From Roseibium sp. MMSF_3544 (GTDB lineage Bacteria; Pseudomonadota; Alphaproteobacteria; Rhizobiales; Stappiaceae), in assembly GCF_030732845.1 (NCBI RefSeq), contig NZ_JASHKA010000005.1:248001-312000 (forward strand): a stretch of DNA of 64,000 nucleotides, read 5' to 3'. How positions within the stretch are numbered: the stretch's first letter is position 1; each line of letters starts with the position of its first letter. Shown in pieces: positions 42,096 to 51,304 of this stretch. The notes below the pieces were generated by a model. The model ran no database searches. It worked only from the letters and a program-made list of their open reading frames with translations, and was not told the DNA's origin. The position numbers and the translations under genes were made by a program.

Positions 42096-44418
42096 CCGGA
42101 ACAACCTCGTCACCCCGATGAAGCATGTCCGCAAGGGATTGCCGCATGACAGCGCGATCAAGCATGTAACTGGCAAAGCGACCTATATCGACGACATTGT
42201 CGAACCGCTCGGCACGCTGCATGTTGTGCCGGGATGGGCCAGACATGCGGTCAGGGGAAGGCTGAATGCAGTTCACCTGGAAGAGGTCCGGGCGATGCCG
42301 GGTGTCGTCGCGGTCCTGACAGCAAAAGACATTGCCGGGATCAATGACTGCTCGTCGGCTTTTGGCGATGACCCCGTTCTGGCGGAAGAGGAGGTTCTCT
42401 TTTACGGTCAGGTCGTCTTCGCTGTCGTTGCCGAGACACGGGAAGTAGCGAGAAAGGCAGCGCTCAAGGCGAACATTGATGTTGCTCCGCTGACGCCGAT
42501 CCTGACCCCTGATGATGCGGTCGCAGCCGACACCACGGTGCTTCCCGATTACCAGTTCCGCCGCGGATCGCCTGAAACGGGGCTTCAGGCATCAAGCGAA
42601 GTACTTGCCGGTACAATGATGATCGGCGGTCAGGAGCACTTTTATCTTGAGGGACAGGTCGCAATGGCCATTCCCCAGGAAGACGGTGGCATGCTGGTTC
42701 ATTCCTCAACCCAGCATCCAACCGAAATCCAGCATACGGTCGCCAAGGTCCTCGGAGTTCCGGATGCCGCGATCACGGCGGAAGTCCGCCGAATGGGTGG
42801 CGGGTTTGGCGGAAAGGAATCCCAGGCCAACCAATGGGCGGCATTGGCGGCACTTGCTGCCCGGAAAACAGGACGCGCCTGCAAGATGCGTCTTGATCGG
42901 GATGATGACATGATCATGACCGGCAAGCGGCACGACTTTAAGGTCAACTGGAAAATCGGACACAATGGAACCGGCAGAATTCGGGCCGTGGACATTGAGT
43001 TTCTGTCGCGGTGCGGCTACTCCGCCGATCTTTCGCTCGGCGTGAACGACAGGACGATGTTTCACGCTGATTCCAGTTACTTTTACCCGGATGCGTCTAT
43101 CCGCTCCAGAAGACTGCGCACGGACACGTGTTCAAACACCGCCTTCCGCGGATTTGGCGGCCCCCAGGGAATGCTTGCGGCTGAACGAATGATCGATGCG
43201 ATTGCCATTCAGCTCGGCAAGGACCCGCTGGAAATCCGCAAACTGAATTTCTATGACGGTGAGCGGAACCTGACACCCTATGGCATGCCGGTCGAGGAAC
43301 ACGAGGTCATGCATGACCTCATTTCGCGATTGGAAGTCAGAAGCAGGTACTGGGAGCGGCGCGAGGAGATCAAGGCTTTCAACGAGACCAACGCGGTGCT
43401 CAAGAAAGGACTGGCGCTTACGCCGGTGAAGTTCGGAATTTCCTTCACGCTCAAACATCTCAATCAGGCCGGTGCGCTGGTGCATCTTTATACGGACGGC
43501 TCGGTTCACCTGAATCATGGTGGAACAGAGATGGGGCAGGGGCTCTACCAGAAAGTTGCCCAGGTCGTGGCCGAAGAATTCGGCGTCACGATGGACAAGG
43601 TCGCCATCACGGCCACCAACACGTCCAAGGTGCCGAACACCGGGCCGACAGCAGCGTCATCCGGCACGGACCTGAATGCCATGGCTGCAAAACTGGCAGC
43701 GCAGGAAATCAAGTCCCGTCTTGTTACTATGTTGTGCGAACAGCACCAGTGCGGCCCGGAGGCCATTCACTTCGGCGACAATAAGGTCCTTGTTGGCGAG
43801 CAGGCTTACTCGCTGTCGGAAATTGCCAAACAGGCCTACGTGTCGCGCATCCAATTGTCCCATGCCGGATACTATGCGACGCCCGGTATTACCTGGGACA
43901 GGGAGAGCGTAACAGGCCGGCCCTTCTACTATTTTGCGTTTGGCGGTGCTTGCTCGGAGGTTACCGTCGACACCATGACCGGTGAAATGACGGTCGACCG
44001 GGTCGATATCCTTCATGACGTCGGCCATTCCCTCAATCCAGCCATCGATCTAGGTCAGATCGAAGGTGGCTTCGTGCAGGGGATGGGGTGGCTGACGACG
44101 GAAGAGCTTGTCTGGGATGAGGAGGGCCGTTTGCGGACGCACGCACCTTCAACCTACAAGATTCCAACGGCCTCAGATCTTCCGGCAGAGTTCAATGTTC
44201 AACTCTATGAGGGGGATGGAAACCCGCAGGAGACAGTCTACCGCTCCAAGGCTGTCGGCGAGCCACCGGTCATGCTCGCAAACTCTGTGTTTTGCGCAAT
44301 CACGGACGCCATCGCGAGCCTTTCGCCGGGCCTGTTGCCCAACCTCGATGCGCCCGCAACGCCCGAAGCGATCATGAAAGCGGTTCAGGACATGCGGCGC
44401 AGAAGGTCTTCGTCATGA
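42079..44418 (+). CDS. xdhB: Xanthine dehydrogenase large (molybdopterin) subunit
   Basis: 779 aa, oxidises hypoxanthine to xanthine and urate at a molybdenum cofactor. Family motifs: RMGGGFGGKESQ, NTAFRGFGGPQGML, HGGTEMGQGLYQKVAQV, GQIEGGFVQGMGW, and near the C-terminus VGEPPVML, which holds the catalytic glutamate. Complete. Start overlaps xdhA, and its stop overlaps xdhC (ATGA), so all three are translationally coupled. Confidence 0.97.
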   Translation: MTAPLDRNNLVTPMKHVRKGLPHDSAIKHVTGKATYIDDIVEPLGTLHVVPGWARHAVRGRLNAVHLEEVRAMPGVVAVLTAKDIAGINDCSSAFGDDPVLAEEEVLFYGQVVFAVVAETREVARKAALKANIDVAPLTPILTPDDAVAADTTVLPDYQFRRGSPETGLQASSEVLAGTMMIGGQEHFYLEGQVAMAIPQEDGGMLVHSSTQHPTEIQHTVAKVLGVPDAAITAEVRRMGGGFGGKESQANQWAALAALAARKTGRACKMRLDRDDDMIMTGKRHDFKVNWKIGHNGTGRIRAVDIEFLSRCGYSADLSLGVNDRTMFHADSSYFYPDASIRSRRLRTDTCSNTAFRGFGGPQGMLAAERMIDAIAIQLGKDPLEIRKLNFYDGERNLTPYGMPVEEHEVMHDLISRLEVRSRYWERREEIKAFNETNAVLKKGLALTPVKFGISFTLKHLNQAGALVHLYTDGSVHLNHGGTEMGQGLYQKVAQVVAEEFGVTMDKVAITATNTSKVPNTGPTAASSGTDLNAMAAKLAAQEIKSRLVTMLCEQHQCGPEAIHFGDNKVLVGEQAYSLSEIAKQAYVSRIQLSHAGYYATPGITWDRESVTGRPFYYFAFGGACSEVTVDTMTGEMTVDRVDILHDVGHSLNPAIDLGQIEGGFVQGMGWLTTEELVWDEEGRLRTHAPSTYKIPTASDLPAEFNVQLYEGDGNPQETVYRSKAVGEPPVMLANSVFCAITDAIASLSPGLLPNLDAPATPEAIMKAVQDMRRRRSSS

Positions 44419-45422
44419 CGGTTTGGCAGCACATCGTCGACTGTTTGAACAGCACCGGGTCTTGCGCCCTCGTGACGGTAACGCAAGTCAGCGGCTCAAC
44501 CCCACGAGAGGCTGGCGCCAGAATGGTGGTTCGTCCGGACATGGCCTTTTTCGGCACGATAGGCGGAGGCACACTGGAATTCGAAGCCATCCGCAAGGCA
44601 TCGGAAGCTGCCCGCATTGGCGAACCGGCTTTTCTCCAGCAATCCGTTTCACTCGGTCCAGATCTCGGTCAGTGCTGCGGCGGGCGCGCCAAGATTGCAA
44701 TCGAGGTTCTGACGGCTGACGCGCTCCCGGCCGCCGAACACCTCGCATCTGTTGAGGCCGGGACCCGTACCTTCGGGACGTATGCAGAATTCTCCGACGG
44801 CCGCGTCAGCGACAGGCAGGTGCTCGAACAAGCGCCGGAGGATCCGTTTGCTCTGGAGGAAGAGGATGGTTTCCTCAGGTCGGTGACCGAGCGGTTCGGA
44901 GATGCGAGGCAGCCCCTGTTTCTCTTTGGAGCGGGCCACGTCAGCAAGGCCCTGATTCTCGCGCTTGCCCCGTTGCCGTTTTCCATTACCTGGATCGACA
45001 GCCGGGCCGACCAGTTTCCCGGAGCGGTTCCTGCCAACGTTATCAAAGTCTGTCCGAAGGATCCGGCAGCTGTGCTGGATGAAGCACCTGACGCAGCGTT
45101 TGTTCTTGTCATGACCCATTCGCATACTCTTGACGAGGAAATCATGGCACGAGCCTTGCTAGGTCAAAGGTTTGGCTATTGCGGTGTCATCGGATCGAAG
45201 ACCAAGAGAGCGCGGTTCATAAAGAGATTGAAAGCACGAGGGATAGACGAGGGACTGGTGTCGAGCATGGTCTGCCCGGTCGGAAAAACAACAATAAAAT
45301 CAAAGCATCCAGCCGCCATCTCGGCCGGGATTGTTGTTGACCTTCTGGAGAGGGTTGAAGCTGGCCGTCAGCTGGCTGCCTCGACTCGTGAAACTCTACA
45401 AAAAGCGACACGTGGTCAATAA
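44415..45422 (+). CDS. xdhC: Xanthine dehydrogenase accessory protein XdhC
   Basis: 335 aa molybdenum-cofactor chaperone that binds MPT, promotes sulfuration and inserts the cofactor into XdhB. N-terminal domain with VSGSTPREAGARMVV and the conserved GQCCGGR; C-terminal Rossmann-type domain with LFLFGAGHVSKALI and GYCGVIGSKTKRARF. Start ATG 44415 overlaps the xdhB stop; a longer open frame from 44292 lies inside xdhB and is not used. Confidence 0.95.
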   Translation: MTVWQHIVDCLNSTGSCALVTVTQVSGSTPREAGARMVVRPDMAFFGTIGGGTLEFEAIRKASEAARIGEPAFLQQSVSLGPDLGQCCGGRAKIAIEVLTADALPAAEHLASVEAGTRTFGTYAEFSDGRVSDRQVLEQAPEDPFALEEEDGFLRSVTERFGDARQPLFLFGAGHVSKALILALAPLPFSITWIDSRADQFPGAVPANVIKVCPKDPAAVLDEAPDAAFVLVMTHSHTLDEEIMARALLGQRFGYCGVIGSKTKRARFIKRLKARGIDEGLVSSMVCPVGKTTIKSKHPAAISAGIVVDLLERVEAGRQLAASTRETLQKATRGQ

Positions 45423-45446
45423 ATCGGCAGCGGCGTGGGGGAAAGT

Positions 45447-47030
45447 GTGGCAGAGACAACTCTTTCAGAGGTGGAAAACAAGACGGTCCGCGTGGACAGG
45501 GCCGACAAGGAAACCTTGTTGGATGCACAGGGGCTGACCAAGCGGTTTGGTGACATTCTCGCCAATGATCGTGTCGACCTAGTCATCAACAAAGGCGAAA
45601 TCCACGCGCTTCTTGGGGAGAACGGTGCAGGCAAATCGACCCTTGTGAAAATGTTCTACGGGTCACTGGACCCGGACGGCGGTGAAATCTTCTGGGAAGG
45701 CCGAAAGGTTTCCATCGGCAATCCTGCGGCGGCACGCGAGCTTGGAATCGGTATGGTTTTCCAGCATTTCTCGCTCTTCGAAGCTCTGAATGTGGTTGAA
45801 AACATTGCACTGGCGCTCCCGAACCCCGGGAACATGTCCGAACTGGCCAGCCGTATCGAGACCGTCTCCAGGGACTACGGGTTGCCACTAAACCCGGATG
45901 ATATTGTCGCGGACCTGCCGGTCGGGATCCGGCAGCGTATCGAAATCGTCCGCTGCCTGTTGCAGGAACCGCAACTGATTATCATGGACGAACCAACGTC
46001 TGTTCTGACACCGCAGGAAGCGGATCAGTTGTTTCAAACGCTCCAGCGCCTGGCGGAAGAGGGGTGTGCCGTCCTTTATATCAGCCACCGTCTTGAGGAA
46101 GTGAAACGGATCTGCCACCACGCAACAATCCTGCGTCACGGGCAGGTCGTGCGCGAATGCGACCCGACCCTTGAAACACCTGCCTCGCTCGCGAGCATGA
46201 TGGTAGGTGCGGATGTCGCCTCCGTAAGCGCTGGAGACCAGGCGCCGGATATCGGCGAAACACGCCTGACTTTGCAAGAACTGAGCGCTAAGGCTGCGAC
46301 GCCGTTTTCAACAGCACTCAATGGGATTTCCCTGGAGCTGCGCGCTGGAGAGGTTGTCGCCATAGCAGGTGTTGCCGGCAACGGGCAGGGGGAACTCTTC
46401 GACGCGATCTCCGGCGAGATGCCGGTGGCGCCCGCTATGGTGCACCTTGACGGGAAACCTTGCGGCAACAAAAACATCACCTGGCGACGCAAGCAAAACG
46501 CGGCATTCGTGCCGGAAGAGCGCCTCGGTCACGGCGCCGTGCCTGGCATGAAACTCTCCCAGAACATCGTGCTCACCCGCCATAGCACGGGCGACGGACT
46601 TGTCGGTGGCGGTTTTGTTTCCAATGCGAAGGCAGCCGACCTGGAAAAGCGGATCAAGCAGGCCTACGACGTGCGCATGTCGCACGACGATCCCGAAGCC
46701 CGGTCCTTGTCGGGCGGAAACCTGCAGAAATTCGTGGTCGGTCGCGAGCTCGACCGGAAGCCGGGCATTCTGGTGGTGAACCAGCCTACCTGGGGCGTCG
46801 ATGCCGGTGCCGCCGCGCTGATACGCCAGGCTCTGATCGATCTCGCGCGCAGCGGATCGGCGGTTCTGGTGATCAGTCAGGACCTCGACGAGATTTTTGA
46901 GATCGCCGACAAGGTCGCTGTGATTTCGCGAGGCTACCTGTCTGCGGCAGAACCTGCCGCCGAGATGACGCGAGAGCGGGTCGGTCTGTTGATGGCCGGT
47001 GGTGCCGAAGCGCAAGGGGAGGTCGCCTGA
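45447..47030 (+). CDS. ABC transporter ATPase of the BMP/nucleoside type (tandem domains)
   Basis: 527 aa with two fused ATPase domains. Domain one has Walker A GENGAGKST, LPVGIRQRIEIVR in place of the LSGGQ signature, and Walker B LIIMDEPTSVL. Domain two has Walker A-like GVAGNGQGELFD, signature LSGGNLQKFVVGREL and ILVVNQPTWGVD. Asymmetric, as usual for sugar/nucleoside importers. I chose GTG 45447 (GGGGGA upstream) over GTG 45435. Linked to the xdh genes, so the cargo is probably a purine base or nucleoside (inference). Confidence 0.92.
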   Translation: MAETTLSEVENKTVRVDRADKETLLDAQGLTKRFGDILANDRVDLVINKGEIHALLGENGAGKSTLVKMFYGSLDPDGGEIFWEGRKVSIGNPAAARELGIGMVFQHFSLFEALNVVENIALALPNPGNMSELASRIETVSRDYGLPLNPDDIVADLPVGIRQRIEIVRCLLQEPQLIIMDEPTSVLTPQEADQLFQTLQRLAEEGCAVLYISHRLEEVKRICHHATILRHGQVVRECDPTLETPASLASMMVGADVASVSAGDQAPDIGETRLTLQELSAKAATPFSTALNGISLELRAGEVVAIAGVAGNGQGELFDAISGEMPVAPAMVHLDGKPCGNKNITWRRKQNAAFVPEERLGHGAVPGMKLSQNIVLTRHSTGDGLVGGGFVSNAKAADLEKRIKQAYDVRMSHDDPEARSLSGGNLQKFVVGRELDRKPGILVVNQPTWGVDAGAAALIRQALIDLARSGSAVLVISQDLDEIFEIADKVAVISRGYLSAAEPAAEMTRERVGLLMAGGAEAQGEVA

Positions 47031-48118
47031 TGCGCATCGAGCTCGTCAAACGCAAAGAACACAGTCAGGCGATGGCGCTGCTGTCCCCGTTGATCGCGGT
47101 TGCATTGACGGCATTGGCTGCTGCAATCATTTTCTTAATTTCCGGCCATAATCCGCTGGAAGCACTCTATAAATTCTTTATAGAACCACTGACCCAGCAA
47201 TGGTCCCTCGAAGCAACGATCGACAAGGCAACGCCCTTGATCCTGATTGGTTGCGGATTGGCTGTTTGTTACTTGTCCAACAACTGGAACATCGGCGCTG
47301 AGGGCCAGTTTGTTGTCGGGGCAATCTTCGGCTCTGTGCTTCCGGTGTTGTTTCCGTCCTTTGAGAACGTGGCGACGCTTCCGCTTATGTTGCTGTTCGG
47401 CGCAATTGGAGGGGCGCTTTGGGCGCTGATCCCGGCGCTGTTGAAGACCCGTTTCAATACAAACGAAATCCTGACCAGTCTGATGCTGGTCTATGTCGCC
47501 GGTCTCCTGCTGGACTACCTTGTGCGTGGGCCCTGGCGGGATCCTGGGGGCTACAACTTTCCAGAGTCCCGGATCTTTTCCGATGCAGCGACATTGCCGG
47601 AAGTCTTTGGCGGTACAATGAGCCTGTCCGCGCCCATCACAATTGTCGTTGCAGTTGTCCTCGCGGTCGTGCTGGCCAAAACGCTGAAAGGCTTCGAAAT
47701 CAGGGTCATGGGTGAAAGCCCGCGCGCTGGAAGCTTTGCTGGTTTTTCCGCCAAGGGATTGACGATCTTCTCGTTTGCGCTTGCAGGTGCTCTCGCAGGA
47801 CTTGCCGGAACCATGGAAGTTTCCGGTGCACTCAATCAGCTTCTGCCCTCCATCTCTCCGGGCTATGGCTTCACCGCCATCATCGTTGCCTTCCTGGGGC
47901 GCCTTAATCCGATTGGCATCATCATTGCCGGTTTCGTCCTGGCGCTCAGCTATATCGGCGGGGAGGGCGTTCAGTCGGCGATGGGCGTTTCGAACGAAAT
48001 TGCCAGCGTAATTCAAGGCCTCCTCCTCTTCTTCGTTCTCGCCTGCGACACGCTGATCCTTTACCGGATCCGGATAACCGGGCAGCGCGCGTCAACCGGG
48101 GAGGCAAGCCATGTTTGA
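47030..48118 (+). CDS. ABC transporter permease (BMP/nucleoside type)
   Basis: 362 aa inner-membrane protein of the BPD_transp_2 family with about nine to ten helices; conserved AVCYLSNNWNIGAEGQFVVGA and EVSGALNQLLPSISPGYGFTAII. ATG overlaps the ATPase stop by one base (TGATG). Pairs with the following permease as a heterodimer. Confidence 0.93.
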   Translation: MRIELVKRKEHSQAMALLSPLIAVALTALAAAIIFLISGHNPLEALYKFFIEPLTQQWSLEATIDKATPLILIGCGLAVCYLSNNWNIGAEGQFVVGAIFGSVLPVLFPSFENVATLPLMLLFGAIGGALWALIPALLKTRFNTNEILTSLMLVYVAGLLLDYLVRGPWRDPGGYNFPESRIFSDAATLPEVFGGTMSLSAPITIVVAVVLAVVLAKTLKGFEIRVMGESPRAGSFAGFSAKGLTIFSFALAGALAGLAGTMEVSGALNQLLPSISPGYGFTAIIVAFLGRLNPIGIIIAGFVLALSYIGGEGVQSAMGVSNEIASVIQGLLLFFVLACDTLILYRIRITGQRASTGEASHV

Positions 48119-49025
48119 AGCCGTTCTTCTAACCGTCATAACGGCAGCAACCCCGCTTTTGATCGCCGCGGTCGGCGAACTCGTTGTGGAGCGGTCTGGC
48201 GTCCTCAATCTCGGTGTCGAGGGTATGATGATCATGGGGGCCGTGATCGGATTTGCAGTCGCCAACCAGACAGGATCAGGAACACTTGGTGTCTTTGCGG
48301 CCGTTGGCGCTGGAATGGCAATGTCGGCGCTCTTCGCTGTGCTGGTTCTTTTCCTGGTGGCCAACCAGGTTGCGACCGGTCTTGCCCTGACGATCCTCGG
48401 CATCGGGTTTTCCGGTATGATCGGTGAAGCTTTCATTGGCGTCCCCGGTCTCGATCTGCCGCAGCTCTACATTCCGGTCTTGTCCGAAATACCGTTCATT
48501 GGTCCGGTTTTCTTTCAACAGGACGCTCTGGTCTATATCAGCTTTGCACTTGTCGCCTTGGTCGCCTACGGCCTGTTTCGAACCAGGGTTGGTCTCGTGC
48601 TCAGGGCTGTTGGTGACAATCACGGCTCCGCACACGCCCTTGGCTACTCCGTTGTGAAAATTCGCTTCATGGCGATCCTTTTCGGCGGCGCATGCGCCGG
48701 CCTGGCGGGAGCCTATCTGTCGCTCGCCTACACGCCACAATGGGTGGAGAACATGACGGCCGGGCGCGGCTGGATTGCACTTGCGCTGGTGGTTTTCTCG
48801 TCCTGGCTGCCGCTTCGGGTGGTTGTTGGGGCGTACCTGTTCGGCGCTGTAAGCGTCCTAAACTTGCATGCACAGGCGCTGGAGTTCGACATCCCGTCGC
48901 AGCTCCTATCAAGCTTGCCGTATCTTGCGACTATTGTTGTGCTTGTCCTTATCTCCGCAAACCGCAGACTGACGCTCGTGAACACACCAGCGTGTCTAGG
49001 GAAACCGTTCGTACCAGACCGGTAA
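48111..49025 (+). CDS. ABC transporter permease (BMP/nucleoside type)
   Basis: 304 aa second permease of the same importer, about eight helices; ERSGVLNLGVEGMMIMGAV and RAVGDNHGSAHALGYSV are typical of the YufQ-like partner. Overlaps the preceding gene by 8 bases. Confidence 0.93.
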   Translation: MFEAVLLTVITAATPLLIAAVGELVVERSGVLNLGVEGMMIMGAVIGFAVANQTGSGTLGVFAAVGAGMAMSALFAVLVLFLVANQVATGLALTILGIGFSGMIGEAFIGVPGLDLPQLYIPVLSEIPFIGPVFFQQDALVYISFALVALVAYGLFRTRVGLVLRAVGDNHGSAHALGYSVVKIRFMAILFGGACAGLAGAYLSLAYTPQWVENMTAGRGWIALALVVFSSWLPLRVVVGAYLFGAVSVLNLHAQALEFDIPSQLLSSLPYLATIVVLVLISANRRLTLVNTPACLGKPFVPDR

Positions 49026-49124
49026 TCTCCCAGCAGCCGGTCCGGCCTGAACCCGAAAGCGATCGCGGGTGAGGCTGAAGAAGAGATCGCAAAAAGAGAG
49101 ATCAAAGAAGAGGGGAATGACCAT

Positions 49125-50189
49125 ATGAAATCTCTTTTGAAAGCAACCGTTGCCGCCGTGGCTTTTGCCGCTGCCGGTTCCGCTGCAAATGCAGCGGACG
49201 TCAAGGCCTGCTTCGTTTACGTCGGCCCAGTCGGTGACTTCGGCTGGACCTACCAGCACGACCAGGGTCGTCTCGCCGTCGAAGAACATTTCGGCGACAA
49301 GGTCGAGACTGCGTTCCTGGAAAGCGTTGCAGAAGGCCCTGACGCAGAGCGCGCGATTGAACGCTTTGCGCGTGAGGGCTGCAACGTGATCTTCACGACG
49401 TCCTTCGGTTACATGAACCCGACGATCAAGGTCGCCAAGAAGTTTCCTGATGTGAAATTCGAGCACGCAACCGGCTACAAGACCGCTGACAACGTTGCGA
49501 CCTATAACTCCAAATTCCATCAGGGCCGCTACATCATTGGCCAAATCGCCGCCAAGCAGTCCAAAACAGGTGTCGCCGGCTATATTGCTTCCTTCCCGAT
49601 CCCGGAAGTCGTTTCGGGCATCAACGCGTTCCTGCTGGGCGCGCAATCGATCAATCCGGATTTCCAGGTCAAGGTGGTCTGGGTCAACACCTGGTTCGAT
49701 CCGGGCAAGGAAGCTGACGCTGCCAAGGCGCTGATCGACCAGGGTGCGGACATCATCACGCAGCATACGGATTCAACCGCCCCGCTTCAGGTGGCGCAGG
49801 AACGCGGTGTGCATGGCTTCGGCCAGGCGTCTGACATGATCAATTTCGCCAAGGATGCGCAATATACGGCTATTATCGACGACTGGGCGCCGTACTACAT
49901 CGAACGTGTTCAGGAAGTTCTCGATGGAAACTGGCATTCGCACAGTTCCTGGGAAGGGCTGGCTGAAGGACACGTTGTGATGGCGCCCTATACCAACCTG
50001 CCGCCGGACGTGGTTGAGATGGCTCAGGCCACCGAGGCCAAGATCAAGGGGGGCTGGGAACCGTTCACCGGCCCGATCATCAAGCAGGACGGAACCGTTG
50101 CAGCTGAAGAAGGCGTCACGCTTGATGACGGCGCGATCCTCGGCATGAACTGGTATATTCAGGGCGTCGACGACAAGTTGCCTGAATAA
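49125..50189 (+). CDS. BMP-family substrate-binding protein, purine type
   Basis: 354 aa periplasmic lipoprotein-like/BMP (PnrA-like) binding protein. Signal peptide about 1-25 (AAGSAANA), without a lipobox cysteine. Fold markers: CFVYVGPVGDFGWTYQHDQGR, IFTTSFGYMNPTIKVAK, HQGRYIIGQIAAKQS, GADIITQHTDSTAPLQVAQE. PnrA-like proteins bind purine nucleosides. Its place at the end of the xdh operon supports purine capture, though the exact ligand is inferred. A hairpin follows at 50200. Confidence 0.93.
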   Translation: MKSLLKATVAAVAFAAAGSAANAADVKACFVYVGPVGDFGWTYQHDQGRLAVEEHFGDKVETAFLESVAEGPDAERAIERFAREGCNVIFTTSFGYMNPTIKVAKKFPDVKFEHATGYKTADNVATYNSKFHQGRYIIGQIAAKQSKTGVAGYIASFPIPEVVSGINAFLLGAQSINPDFQVKVVWVNTWFDPGKEADAAKALIDQGADIITQHTDSTAPLQVAQERGVHGFGQASDMINFAKDAQYTAIIDDWAPYYIERVQEVLDGNWHSHSSWEGLAEGHVVMAPYTNLPPDVVEMAQATEAKIKGGWEPFTGPIIKQDGTVAAEEGVTLDDGAILGMNWYIQGVDDKLPE

Positions 50190-50199
50190 AACGACTTTG

Positions 50200-50226
50200 C
50201 CGGCCCGCGAGAGATTTGCGGGCCGG
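50200..50226 (+). terminator. GC-rich hairpin after the BMP binding protein gene
   Basis: Perfect 9-bp stem CCGGCCCGC / GCGGGCCGG, 9-nt loop. The T tract is missing, so it may end the operon with Rho or protect the 3' end. Confidence 0.55.
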
Positions 50227-50352
50227 TCACATTGACGGCTCGCCAATTCGCACCTAGCTCAATACGCAAAGTGCAACGAAATTGGACCGGCTGGTTGTCA
50301 GTGATCGCAGCAGATGGGATTGTTGCTTCCGACCTAATGCGGATGTCCTTCA

Positions 50353-51294
50353 ATGATCCAGCGACGTGATCTCATGCTCTCAGCCATCGCGGCAGGTGGC
50401 GCTGTCTTGACAAAAGCTGGCAAGGCCGCAGCTTCCACCAAGGTTTCAAGCCAGCCGACAGACAATTCTGAAAAGAACGGCTTCGTGATCGCGCTTGGCG
50501 GTGGTGCAGCCAAGGCCTTTGCGCATATCCCGATCCTGGAAGCCCTCGACGAACTCGGTGTTGAGCCTGCTGAGATTGCCGGCACCTCAATGGGGGCGAT
50601 CCTGGGAGGCCTTTATGCAAGTGGCATGAGTGGCCTGGAGATCCGAAAATACGGCATCGAACTGTTCACCCCGAAAACGCAGCTATTTCAAAAGCTTTTT
50701 TTGAAGGACGGCCGGACCTGGTCCTCGCTCTTCAACATGGTGCGCCCGGCGATCATCGAGCCGACTGTCCTGTTTGAAAAGATCTTCCCCGAGACGCTCG
50801 CCGACAATTTCTCAGATTTGCGCATTCCGTTGAGGATTGTGGCGACCGACTTCTATACGCAATCCCAGGTCATCCTGGACGAGGGACCTCTTTTGCCGGC
50901 AATTGCTGCATCATCCGCCTTGCCGATGCTGCTGACACCCGTTGAAATCAACGGCCGCGTTCTCATCGACGGCGGTTTTGTCAATCCGACGCCATTTGAC
51001 ATCCTCGATGACGGCAAACATTTCACCATCGGCGTCGACGTGACGGGCACTGACTTTCCAAGAACCAGCAATCTGCCGAGCGGGATGGAGACCTGGATCG
51101 GGTCGTTTTCAATCACGTTGAATTCACTCGTTACGGCGAAACTTCAGTGTGTCCACCCGGACCTCTTTGTCGATCTGCCGATCGAAACGTACAGCCCGAT
51201 GGATTTCTTCAGGATCGAAGACATTCTCGCGGCAGCCGAACCGGCAAAGGAGCCGTTCAAACGCGAGCTCGCAGCGCTTTTAGACGTCAACTGA
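50353..51294 (+). CDS. Patatin-like phospholipase
   Basis: 313 aa. N-terminus MIQRRDLMLSAIAAGGAV looks like a twin-arginine (Tat) signal, so export is likely. Patatin core: FVIALGGGAAKAFAHIPILEAL (oxyanion-hole glycines), nucleophile elbow GTSMG with Ser79, and the Asp of the catalytic dyad in LIDGGFVNPTPFD. Hydrolyses acyl esters of phospholipids. Convergent with the following alpha/beta hydrolase gene. Cargo export with the folded state is inferred from the signal. Confidence 0.88.
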   Translation: MIQRRDLMLSAIAAGGAVLTKAGKAAASTKVSSQPTDNSEKNGFVIALGGGAAKAFAHIPILEALDELGVEPAEIAGTSMGAILGGLYASGMSGLEIRKYGIELFTPKTQLFQKLFLKDGRTWSSLFNMVRPAIIEPTVLFEKIFPETLADNFSDLRIPLRIVATDFYTQSQVILDEGPLLPAIAASSALPMLLTPVEINGRVLIDGGFVNPTPFDILDDGKHFTIGVDVTGTDFPRTSNLPSGMETWIGSFSITLNSLVTAKLQCVHPDLFVDLPIETYSPMDFFRIEDILAAAEPAKEPFKRELAALLDVN

Positions 51295-51304
51295 CGCAAA
51301 CGCG

